A DNA stretch of 54,371 nt from an uncultured Faecalibacterium sp. (GTDB lineage: Bacteria; Bacillota; Clostridia; Oscillospirales; Ruminococcaceae): NCBI GenBank assembly GCA_934561485.1, contig CAKTGS010000003.1, forward strand, positions 1-54,371, read 5' to 3'. Of this stretch, positions 46,467 to 53,225 are shown in pieces; position 1 is the first letter of the stretch, and every line of letters begins with the position of its first letter. The notes beneath the pieces are model-generated. The model did not search any database and was not told where the DNA came from. It saw nothing but the letters and a program-made list of their open reading frames with translations. The position numbers and the translations under genes are program-made.

Positions 46467-47114
46467 ATGGCAAATTTTGGCTCTATACTAAAAAACCTGC
46501 GGATTTCCCGCAATATAACACAAGGTGAATTGGCAGCCAAGCTGGGGATTTCCCGCAGTGCAGTTGGAATGTACGAAACAGGAGGTCGTGAGCCTGATTT
46601 TGAAATGATGGAAGCCATCGCAGACATTTTTAATGTCGATATGGATTATCTCATGGGCAGATCTCAGGTTGAGCGTAAACATCCAATCACTCCGCCAAAT
46701 AGTGAGATCCCGCCTGGTTTCCAGCCGATGCCAGACATGGACGTGGTTCCGCTGGTGGGCCGGATTGCCTGCGGTACGCCGATCACTGCAGAGGAAAATG
46801 TGGAGCGCATGGTCTGCGTGCCCGCAAAGTGGCACGCTACCTTTACGCTGACCTGTGAGGGTACCAGTATGGAGCCACGCATTCATGACGGTGATTTGGT
46901 TGCCATCCGCAGCCAGCCCACTGTAGAAAATGGTGAAATTGCAGCTGTACGCATTGAAGGTGAGGCTACCTTGAAACGGGTGTACCTGCATGATAACTTT
47001 ATTGAATTACGGGCAGAAAATCCGAACTTTGAAAGCATTATCCTTGCCAAAGAGGATATGAACACAGTTACGATTGAGGGCAAGGCCGTAGGGCTTTGCC
47101 GGGATATTTTATAA
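46467..47114 (+). CDS. LexA/CI-like phage repressor (S24 peptidase)
   Basis: This 215-residue repressor has an N-terminal XRE HTH (ITQGELAAKLGISRSAVGMYE), a linker, and a C-terminal S24 domain. The self-cleavage site is ACG (101-103), catalytic S134 lies in GTSMEP, and K170 in ATLKRVY. RecA-stimulated autocleavage would induce the prophage on DNA damage. AUG follows GGAGG. It likely binds the three operators upstream. Confidence 0.93.
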   Translation: MANFGSILKNLRISRNITQGELAAKLGISRSAVGMYETGGREPDFEMMEAIADIFNVDMDYLMGRSQVERKHPITPPNSEIPPGFQPMPDMDVVPLVGRIACGTPITAEENVERMVCVPAKWHATFTLTCEGTSMEPRIHDGDLVAIRSQPTVENGEIAAVRIEGEATLKRVYLHDNFIELRAENPNFESIILAKEDMNTVTIEGKAVGLCRDIL

Positions 47115-47129
47115 GCAGGAGGCCGTTCA

Positions 47130-47759
47130 ATGAGAAGCAAAACAATCTGCATTGCAGCCGCAGGTCTGGCACTGGCAATGAGCATCCTGTGCACGCCGCT
47201 GGCATTCGCTGCCACGGATGTCAAAGCTTATGCAACCATCCCATATGCACAGGCGACTGCACAGCCCGCCGGGCAGCTGCTCACCATCATCGGTACCCCC
47301 AATTACAGTGCTGCCACCAGTGACGAAACCACGACCTGTTTCGGGTTTGACACCGCAGAGGGCGTTTGGTATGTAGCAGTAGCCAAGGACAGCTTTGAGG
47401 CGTTCAAGGCGGCGGCTCCTGCCCAGCAGATGACTTTATATGGCACTTATAATGGTACGTTGGAAGCAAACGGCCTGCCGATTTTGAGCATTCAGAACGG
47501 CGCCGTCAAGCTTAGTGGCAAAACCAGCGAAATTGCCGATCTCTATGCCGCCGGGCAAAAAACTTTGGATGCGCAGAAAAAGTCTGCAACGGGTACGGCG
47601 TCTGTCAGCCAGAAAACCGGTCAACTGGTGTGGATTCCCACGAATGGCGGAAAAAAGTACCACAGCAAGTCCACCTGCAGCAATATGGAAAACCCCAAAC
47701 AGGTTGATCGAGCCGATGCGGAGGCTCAGGGTTTCACTGCGTGCAAAAAGTGCTACTGA
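47130..47759 (+). CDS. Secreted protein with C-terminal zinc-ribbon-like domain
   Basis: This 209-residue protein has a signal peptide (TICIAAAGLALAMSILCTPL, cleavage likely after AFA), a beta-rich middle (GQLLTIIGTPNYSAATSDET, GVWYVAVAKDSFEAFKAA), and a C-terminal domain with KKYHSKSTCSNM and ACKKCY. This Cys/His ending (YH, C, C-x-x-C) recurs in extracellular clostridial proteins and may bind zinc. It follows the repressor by 15 bases, so it is probably made in lysogens, and may alter the host surface. Confidence 0.78.
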   Translation: MRSKTICIAAAGLALAMSILCTPLAFAATDVKAYATIPYAQATAQPAGQLLTIIGTPNYSAATSDETTTCFGFDTAEGVWYVAVAKDSFEAFKAAAPAQQMTLYGTYNGTLEANGLPILSIQNGAVKLSGKTSEIADLYAAGQKTLDAQKKSATGTASVSQKTGQLVWIPTNGGKKYHSKSTCSNMENPKQVDRADAEAQGFTACKKCY

Positions 47760-47788
47760 TTCAAAGGTAATCGGACAAAATAAAAAAT

Positions 47789-47812
47789 CCCCCGGCGCGC
47801 CAACGCCAGGGG
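47789..47812 (-). terminator. Leftward-facing terminator before the integrase gene
   Basis: CCCCCGGCG-loop-CGCCAGGGG. On the minus strand the stem is followed by TTTTTTATTTTG. No leftward gene lies to its right within the prophage, so it may insulate the repressor operon from antisense transcription. Confidence 0.55.
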
Positions 47813-47845
47813 AAAAGAATCTGCTTGCCGGATGGCATCACAGAC

Positions 47846-47867
47846 TGTACAGTTGGGGAACCGTACA
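47846..47867. repeat. Inverted repeat upstream of the integrase gene
   Basis: TGTACAGTT-GGGG-AACCGTACA, nine-base arms with one central mismatch. It could be a hairpin or a binding site for a regulator of integrase. Confidence 0.5.
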
Positions 47868-47926
47868 AGTTTATGATACCACCTCCGGGCAGGCTTTGCA
47901 AGCTATACCCTTTTGGAGGTGTAAAC

Positions 47927-49084
47927 ATGGGACAACGAACCAACACAGCCACCTGGCTGCCCAATCAGCAGCGCTGGCAGATCAAGGTGCAGAAGGACGG
48001 AGTGCGCCGGACATTTACAAGCGCCAAGCCAGGCCGCACCGGCCAGCGGGAGGCAAACCACAAGGCTGATGCCTGGCTGGACGATGGCATTGCCAGTACC
48101 ACAAAGCGCTGCGCTGACGTGTGGGCAGAGTACGTGATCTCGGTCAAGGCCGCAGCTGGCAGCAGCTACATAGACCAGGTGGAGAAGTTTGGCCGCAACT
48201 ACATCCTGCCGGTGATCGGGCCGCGCCGGATCGGCGACCTGAATACAGGAATGCTGCAGGATGTACTGAACCGGTCCTATAAAGAAGGGTGCCTGAACCC
48301 AGACGGCAAGCGCAGGAGCAAGGGAAATCTGTCCCGCAAAACCCTGCAGGGCATCCGGGGCGTGGAGGTGGCCTTTGTCAAGTGGGCTCGCCAGCATAAA
48401 TACACCACACTGCGCCCAGAGGACGAAGGTCTGGCAGTGCCAAAAGGCGCCCGGAACAAAGGCAAGAAGATTCTGCAGCCGGACGCGCTGCGGGTGCTGC
48501 TCTCCACAGACACCCGTGTTGTGCGTGGAAAAGTGGTGCACGATGATAACATCCACGCCTATCGTGTGGCCGTCATGACTGGCCTGCGCCCTGGGGAACT
48601 GCTGGGGTTGCGTGTGGGAGACGTAGAGGGCAACCGGCTGCACCTTGCCCGAGCCATCAACCGATTGAACGAAGAGACCACCGGTAAGAACGAAAATGCC
48701 ATCCGCACTGTAGTGCTGCACCCTTTGGCTGCGGCCGAACTCAAAGCCCAGCTGCAGCAGCGTGCATTTGAAGAGGATAGACCCCTTCGGAATGATGACC
48801 GAATTTTTCTGTTCAAAAATGAGCAGAGCTTGTACAACTACTGGCGGTTTTACCAGCAGTGCAATGGCATAGAGCCGCTGGTCAGCTTGTATGAATTACG
48901 GCATACCTTTGTAAGCATGATCGAGGACGCCGTGTCACCGGCCCAGCTGCGCCGTATGGTGGGCCACAGCCGCAGCATGGACACTTATGGCTGGTACAGC
49001 CATGCCGTGGATGGCCGCGCGGATGCTGCCGCGTTGGCTGTTTCGGATGTCCTTGCCGAGTATGCCCCCGCCGGGCAAAAGTAA
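47927..49084 (+). CDS. Tyrosine integrase of the prophage
   Basis: This 385-residue tyrosine recombinase has an N-terminal arm-binding region, a SAM-like core-binding domain and a catalytic domain with R221 (TGLRPGELLG), Y322-E-L-R325 (the usual H-x-x-R with Tyr in the first place), H347 (VGHSRS) and nucleophile Y357. The start MGQRTN follows GGAGGTGTAAAC. The gene ends 130 bases from attR, where its substrate sites lie, and its stop overlaps the right arm site. Confidence 0.93.
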   Translation: MGQRTNTATWLPNQQRWQIKVQKDGVRRTFTSAKPGRTGQREANHKADAWLDDGIASTTKRCADVWAEYVISVKAAAGSSYIDQVEKFGRNYILPVIGPRRIGDLNTGMLQDVLNRSYKEGCLNPDGKRRSKGNLSRKTLQGIRGVEVAFVKWARQHKYTTLRPEDEGLAVPKGARNKGKKILQPDALRVLLSTDTRVVRGKVVHDDNIHAYRVAVMTGLRPGELLGLRVGDVEGNRLHLARAINRLNEETTGKNENAIRTVVLHPLAAAELKAQLQQRAFEEDRPLRNDDRIFLFKNEQSLYNYWRFYQQCNGIEPLVSLYELRHTFVSMIEDAVSPAQLRRMVGHSRSMDTYGWYSHAVDGRADAAALAVSDVLAEYAPAGQK

Positions 49085-49103
49085 CCCACTTTGCAACCCA
49101 CTT
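49083..49103 (+). other. Candidate integrase arm site, right end
   Basis: AACCCACT repeated twice at a 12-base period, 20 of 21 bases identical to 21206-21226 and in the same orientation. Confidence 0.6.
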
Positions 49104-49216
49104 GTTTGCGTATGAGTGTGTGGTTGCTCGTCTTGAGCGGCAACCGCACACCGTAAAAGTGGCTTGGTGCCTGTGCATTTTGAACCAACAAACATATGCG
49201 TGTGAAAACGTGGCTT

Positions 49217-49241
49217 GTTCGAATCCACCCGCGCCCACCAA
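49217..49241 (+). other. attR core
   Basis: An exact 25-base copy of the tRNA-Tyr 3' end (T-loop to CCA plus A). The preceding bases (GTGGCTT) are phage DNA, so this is not a functional tRNA. Confidence 0.92.
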
Positions 49242-49246
49242 ACAAG

Positions 49247-49294
49247 AAAAATCCGAACCTGTTTCCGATTGGAGAAGGGTTCGGATTTTTCGTT
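49247..49294 (+). terminator. Original tRNA-Tyr terminator displaced beyond attR
   Basis: AAAAATCCGAACC-loop-GGGTTCGGATTTTT, a perfect 13-pair stem with T-run and A-run, probably bidirectional. Confidence 0.85.
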
Positions 49295-49391
49295 TTCTTT
49301 GGGTACAGCAATGAAGGCTCCCGTGGACGGCGCAAAAATTGTCAAATGTTAAAGTTAGATAGAGCAAATCGAATTTTATTATAGTATTGAA

Positions 49392-49425
49392 TTGTTTGAA
49401 TAATCTAGATGTGCTATACTATAAT
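49392..49425 (+). promoter_or_regulatory. Promoter of the ATPase-PIN operon
   Basis: TTGTTT (49392) to TATACT (49415) with 17 bases, or TTGAAT (49396) to TATAAT (49420) with 18 bases. The surrounding DNA is AT-rich. Confidence 0.7.
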
Positions 49426-49474
49426 TCAGATAGTCATATAAGGCATCGAAGGTCATTATATTGAGGTGAATAAG

Positions 49475-50743
49475 ATGATTAAGGCTTTCATTTTTGAAAA
49501 ATTTAAAGGATATGACCGAGCCGTTTTATGGCTTGAGCAAGTAACGACATTGATTGGATCTAATGCATCAGGTAAAAGTAATGCAATTGAAGGCATTCAG
49601 ATTTTGTCAGAGCTTGCTACTGGTCGGGACTTAAATGTGATTTTTGATGGAACCAAAAATAGTGAGGGTACAATCCGGGGGGGTGCCAAGGGATGCTGTC
49701 GGTATGGTTCGTCCTCTTTTCTTTTGGGTTGTACAATGAATTTGGACGATCGGCATGATTTACTTTATCGAATTCGCATTGGGGTTGCTGGTCGCATCGC
49801 TGTCGATGAGGAATCGCTTTATCTTGTAAAAAAAGCGCAATTAGATGCTCAAAATGGTACGGTGGTTTTTAAGGCACTCGCAAACAATACCAATAGCGGT
49901 GATATCGTAGTCGAATATAATAACGGAAAGAGAGGAAAGAACCCAGAGTGCAAAGCAATTCGAAGCATGTCAGTGCTTTCTCAAATGCAGGGACGGCTGC
50001 CAACGACAATTGAAAAATACGAGGAAACGATTCGTATCATTTGTCATGTTCAAGAAATGTTGAGCCGTATGTTTGTACTGGATCCTGTACCTTCGCTAAT
50101 GCGAGGCTATAGTCGGATTGGTGATTCTGTTCTTCGACGAAATTGCAGTAACATTTCTGCTGTTCTCGCGTCCATTCAAGAAAACAATCCGGAAGAGTGG
50201 GATGCGTTCTGCAATATCGTTAAAAGCCTTCCTGAAAATGAAATCCGCGGAATTGATTTTGTAAAGACCTCAATTAGCGATGTAATTCTTATACAAAAAG
50301 AGCAAAATGGAAAGTCTATTGAAAATATAGATGCTACACGTCTTTCAGATGGCACACTGCGTTGCATTGCAGTATTAGCCGCAGTAATTAGTGAGCCAGA
50401 GCACAGCTTAATTGCAATTGAAGAACTCGACAATGGTATTCACCCAAGCCGAATTATTAAACTGATGGATTCTTTGTGTAAAATTGCACAAAAGCGAAAT
50501 ATTGACCTTGTTTTAACAACTCATAATGTTACTGTCTTGAATGGGTTAAGCAAGACTGGTATTTTAGGTGTTTCTGTTGTTTATCGAGATAAAGAAACAC
50601 AAGCAAGTCGGATTGTTCCATTTGTGGAAATTGAGAATCAAGCAGGCATTCTTGCAAGTGGAGGGATTGGCGAGGCTATGGAGTCGGAACGTTTGCTTAA
50701 CGAAATAAAAAATGAAAAAAAGGCTGTTCCGTTTGATTTTTAG
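49475..50743 (+). CDS. AAA/ABC-type ATPase of a two-gene ATPase-nuclease unit
   Basis: This 422-residue ATPase of the AAA_21 / SMC-like kind has Walker A GSNASGKSN (28-36), a long helical insertion (about 165-285), signature LSDGT (290-294), Walker B LIAIEELDNGIHPS (312-325) with E317 as likely catalytic residue, and switch H350 in LTTHN. Such ATPases sense nucleic acids or phage proteins in OLD, PARIS and retron-associated systems. No TOPRIM domain is fused here; a PIN protein follows 20 bases later. GAGG lies eight bases before ATG. Low GC and different codon use from the host indicate transfer. Confidence 0.85.
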   Translation: MIKAFIFEKFKGYDRAVLWLEQVTTLIGSNASGKSNAIEGIQILSELATGRDLNVIFDGTKNSEGTIRGGAKGCCRYGSSSFLLGCTMNLDDRHDLLYRIRIGVAGRIAVDEESLYLVKKAQLDAQNGTVVFKALANNTNSGDIVVEYNNGKRGKNPECKAIRSMSVLSQMQGRLPTTIEKYEETIRIICHVQEMLSRMFVLDPVPSLMRGYSRIGDSVLRRNCSNISAVLASIQENNPEEWDAFCNIVKSLPENEIRGIDFVKTSISDVILIQKEQNGKSIENIDATRLSDGTLRCIAVLAAVISEPEHSLIAIEELDNGIHPSRIIKLMDSLCKIAQKRNIDLVLTTHNVTVLNGLSKTGILGVSVVYRDKETQASRIVPFVEIENQAGILASGGIGEAMESERLLNEIKNEKKAVPFDF

Positions 50744-50763
50744 TAAGCAAGGCGAGGATTACG

Positions 50764-51246
50764 ATGTCTAATGTTCACTTCGTTGATACATCCGTTTTTG
50801 TGGAGTTGTTAAATATACCATCGATGAATGAAAAACATGGTGAGCTGATAAAGGAGTACAAGGAACTTGCAATTCGAGGCGATGTCTTTGTTTTGCCAGT
50901 AGCAGTTTTAGTAGAAACCGGAAATCATATTGCTCATGTTAGCGATGGAACTAAACGCCGTGATATAGCGGTAAAGTTCACCGATCTCCTGAAAAAGGCT
51001 GTAAACTCGGAAGATAATTGGAACATAGCTCCCGAATTGTCAGATGAGATTTTAAGCAAGATTATTGAGTCTTTTCCGGGACAAGCACAAGCCAAGATTG
51101 GATTTGGCGATATGAGTATTGTAGAACAATTTGAGGACTACTGGAAATATCGTCAGCCGATTGGCCATATGAGAATTTGGTCTTTAGATAATCACTTAGC
51201 TGCGTATGACAGAGATGGTGGTCTGTCAAGGAGAAAAAATCAATAG
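50764..51246 (+). CDS. PIN-domain nuclease, partner of the ATPase
   Basis: This 160-residue protein has the PIN fold motifs FVDTSVFVELL (D8), VLVETGNHI (E51), GFGDMSIVEQF (D116) and WSLDNHLAAYD (D142/D149), which together form the metal-binding active site of RNases. It follows the ATPase gene by 20 bases with GCGAGGA upstream, so the two are cotranscribed. No antitoxin-like gene is present. The likeliest reading is an ATPase-controlled RNase effector that acts on infection, but the trigger and target cannot be told from sequence. Confidence 0.8.
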   Translation: MSNVHFVDTSVFVELLNIPSMNEKHGELIKEYKELAIRGDVFVLPVAVLVETGNHIAHVSDGTKRRDIAVKFTDLLKKAVNSEDNWNIAPELSDEILSKIIESFPGQAQAKIGFGDMSIVEQFEDYWKYRQPIGHMRIWSLDNHLAAYDRDGGLSRRKNQ

Positions 51247-51316
51247 TATAGTTATGAAATAGACGACAGTTAAAAGCAAAGCATGATGACAATTTGAAAC
51301 ATATATAAAATAAAAA

Positions 51317-51363
51317 CCCGAAATCTCTTGATAGCCAAACAGCTAAAAAGATTTCGGGCTTTA
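51317..51363. terminator. Terminator after the ATPase-PIN operon
   Basis: CCCGAAATCT...AGATTTCGGG, ten-pair stem with T-rich rightward side and A-rich left side. Likely bidirectional, also serving the leftward small gene. Confidence 0.8.
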
Positions 51364-51400
51364 TTTGTTCTCTAAAGAACTATAAAGTAACTTACTGTTT

Positions 51401-51577
51401 TTATGCTGCAACAGGCAATGCTTGTAGAGCTTCCTGCTCTTTCAGCCATTCCTCGTATTCACGCTGGCCTTCCTCGCTGTTGAAAAACTCAACCATGGAG
51501 GGATAAAAGCAGCGCGCAAGGGTTTTGATTGCTTCATCCGGGTAGCCGGATTTGTTTGACTTCTTCTTTTTGTTCAA
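51401..51577 (-). CDS. Small protein downstream of the relaxase
   Basis: A 58-residue basic-then-acidic protein: KKKKSNKSGYPDEAIKTLAR, then a helical EFFNSEEGQREYEEWLKEQE and Ala-rich end. Translation most likely starts at TTG (51575-51577), seven bases after AGGAGG. The family is not recognised. It follows the MobV gene by 17 bases and belongs to the same mobile element. Confidence 0.6.
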   Translation of the reverse strand: MNKKKKSNKSGYPDEAIKTLARCFYPSMVEFFNSEEGQREYEEWLKEQEALQALPVAA

Positions 51578-51594
51578 ATGGTATCCTCCGAAAA

Positions 51595-52860
51595 TCAAAG
51601 TTCCATATCCTGCCCGCGCTTACGGTTTTGCTGCGGCACATTCATGGTGCGCTCCTGCTTGGGGGCAAGAATCTTTTCCAGAAAGCCGCGCACCAGTTCT
51701 GGCGCACGGCGCATAGCATCCAGATAGGGTTTCACGTCGTACCACAGGTCGTGGTACTTGTTACTCCAACGAACGGCCTCCTTCTTGGCGGTGGAAAGTT
51801 CTTCTTTCAGGCGGCGGTTCTCCACGTCCATCATATAGCCGTGGTCAGCTTGCTTTTTCAGCTTGGAAAATTCTTCTTCGGTCAGCGAATAGTTGCCGAG
51901 GAAGGTGCGCTTGCCGATATAATCCAGATCGCGCGCATGAATGAGGGCTTCTTTCGTGAGCGTGGCCTTTTTCTGAACAGCGGCAAGCTCCTTCTCCTTT
52001 TTGGAGAGAGTCTGACTGGTTTTGGCAAGCGACTGTTCCTTCTGGTCGATTTGAGAGATCAGGGTATCCAGCCGTTCCTGCTCCCGCTGGACTTTGAACT
52101 GGGTGACGGTCAGGTGTTCTTCTGTGCTGCCGCGCTCACCGCGCTCTACATCCGTGTACCCGGCGTTGCGCATATAGTTGAAGAAATCGTCTTGCAGGAC
52201 ACTGTACGACTTCTTCAGGACTGGCTTACCGTTCTTTTGCAGGACTGGCTCTCCGGCATCGTCCAGCAGGGGCTTGGATGCCCACTTCTTGCTCCGGCTG
52301 ACCTGCATGACGGTCTCCTTGACTGTGCCGACCAGTGCCTTGTCCTTGCAGCGTTTCGACCAGAGGATCTGCTTTTCCACCACAGGCACATAGACCACAT
52401 GGAGGTGGTAGTGGTAGACCTCCCGGCCCAGTGCTTCGGTCATGGCACGGTTGATTTCATCGGCGTGCATGACAGCCGAGAGGATATATTGTTCACCACC
52501 CACGATCTGCACAGCAGCTTTATAGGTATCCTCATAGAACTGCTTAGCGAACTCATAGCCGCCGTGATTGTCAAAGTAGGCAGAGTTGACATCAAAGATC
52601 AGTTCGCAGTAGTGGGTAGCATCCGGCTTCAGGCCGCGCGTGGAGATGGTTCCATCGGCTTCCAGTTGGGCGAACAGGTCAGTATAGCTGGCGGTTGGTT
52701 TCTTGAAGTGGACGTTCCATGCAGCGCGCTGGGGGATGATATCGGGGTTCCGGTAGCTGTCCTTTTCGCGCTCGTTGTGCTGCTGGGTGTTGCCAACAGC
52801 CTTGTCCGAAACGGCAAGGTTTCGGACACTGGTGCGGTCAATGCCATCATTTCTTGCCAA
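51595..52860 (-). CDS. MobV/Pre-type relaxase
   Basis: This 421-residue mobilization protein nicks DNA at an origin of transfer and pilots it. After the N-terminal part, AVMHADEINRAM and the histidine-rich YHYHLHVVYVPVV form the MobV metal-binding motif III; the C-terminal half (about 245-400) is a charged coiled coil (LISQIDQKEQSLAKTSQTLS). The start is TTG at 52860 with AAAGGAGG seven bases upstream; the reading before it contains the ribosome site. The element would depend on a helper for transfer. Confidence 0.87.
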   Translation of the reverse strand: MARNDGIDRTSVRNLAVSDKAVGNTQQHNEREKDSYRNPDIIPQRAAWNVHFKKPTASYTDLFAQLEADGTISTRGLKPDATHYCELIFDVNSAYFDNHGGYEFAKQFYEDTYKAAVQIVGGEQYILSAVMHADEINRAMTEALGREVYHYHLHVVYVPVVEKQILWSKRCKDKALVGTVKETVMQVSRSKKWASKPLLDDAGEPVLQKNGKPVLKKSYSVLQDDFFNYMRNAGYTDVERGERGSTEEHLTVTQFKVQREQERLDTLISQIDQKEQSLAKTSQTLSKKEKELAAVQKKATLTKEALIHARDLDYIGKRTFLGNYSLTEEEFSKLKKQADHGYMMDVENRRLKEELSTAKKEAVRWSNKYHDLWYDVKPYLDAMRRAPELVRGFLEKILAPKQERTMNVPQQNRKRGQDMEL

Positions 52861-53048
52861 AGGGCATCCCTCCTTTCGGGGTTCATCGAGAGGTGACGGG
52901 GAACGGAGATGCACTTCTGCGGAAGTGTAATAACCCACTATGACACTTTCATCCCTGCGGTCTGCAAAGTGTAGTGGGCTCTCCGAGGGGGAACGTCTCC
53001 TGCGGGAGAGCTACAATCAAGTTCGCACAATGTGAACTTGATTGCTCC

Positions 53049-53197
53049 GTACGCATCTGAAAAAATCGTGTACGGAGTTCAAATAACCTGTACGGTTCGT
53101 ACGGCGTACGGATGAACGAAATACAAACGATAACACGTTTTAATTTTCGTAAATTTGCCGTACAGATGCGTACAAGTACAGACCGTACAGGTTGTAC
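53049..53197. repeat. Cluster of ten GTAC palindromes (candidate oriT/oriV)
   Basis: GTAC occurs at 53049, 53070, 53090, 53099, 53106, 53160, 53170, 53176, 53185 and 53194, most within CCGTAC, GTACGG or GTACAG. The gap between relaxase and primase genes (52861-53225) otherwise holds no gene. A hairpin CCGTAC...GTACGG spans 53047-53075. Confidence 0.75.
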
Positions 53198-53225
53198 GAA
53201 CTTCTTCCGTGAAAAAATGCACTTT

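Larger units (their letters stand above)
21133..49241. mobile_element. Siphovirus prophage in tRNA-Tyr
   Basis: A 25-bp direct repeat (21133-21157 and 49217-49241) bounds a segment with integrase and repressor at the right, leftward early, replication and structural genes, and lysis genes at the left. Every expected module of an HK97-type siphovirus is present without evident breaks, so it may be inducible. Integration follows the common rule of tyrosine integrases using the T-loop to CCA end of a tRNA gene. Confidence 0.93.

Noticed and set aside
49217..49241. A second tRNA gene at attR
   Set aside because: Only the 3' 25 bases are present; the upstream sequence cannot form acceptor, D or anticodon arms.
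49475..51246. A classical PIN (VapBC-type) toxin-antitoxin pair
   Set aside because: The upstream partner is a 422-residue ATPase, not a small DNA-binding antitoxin, and no other small partner gene is adjacent.
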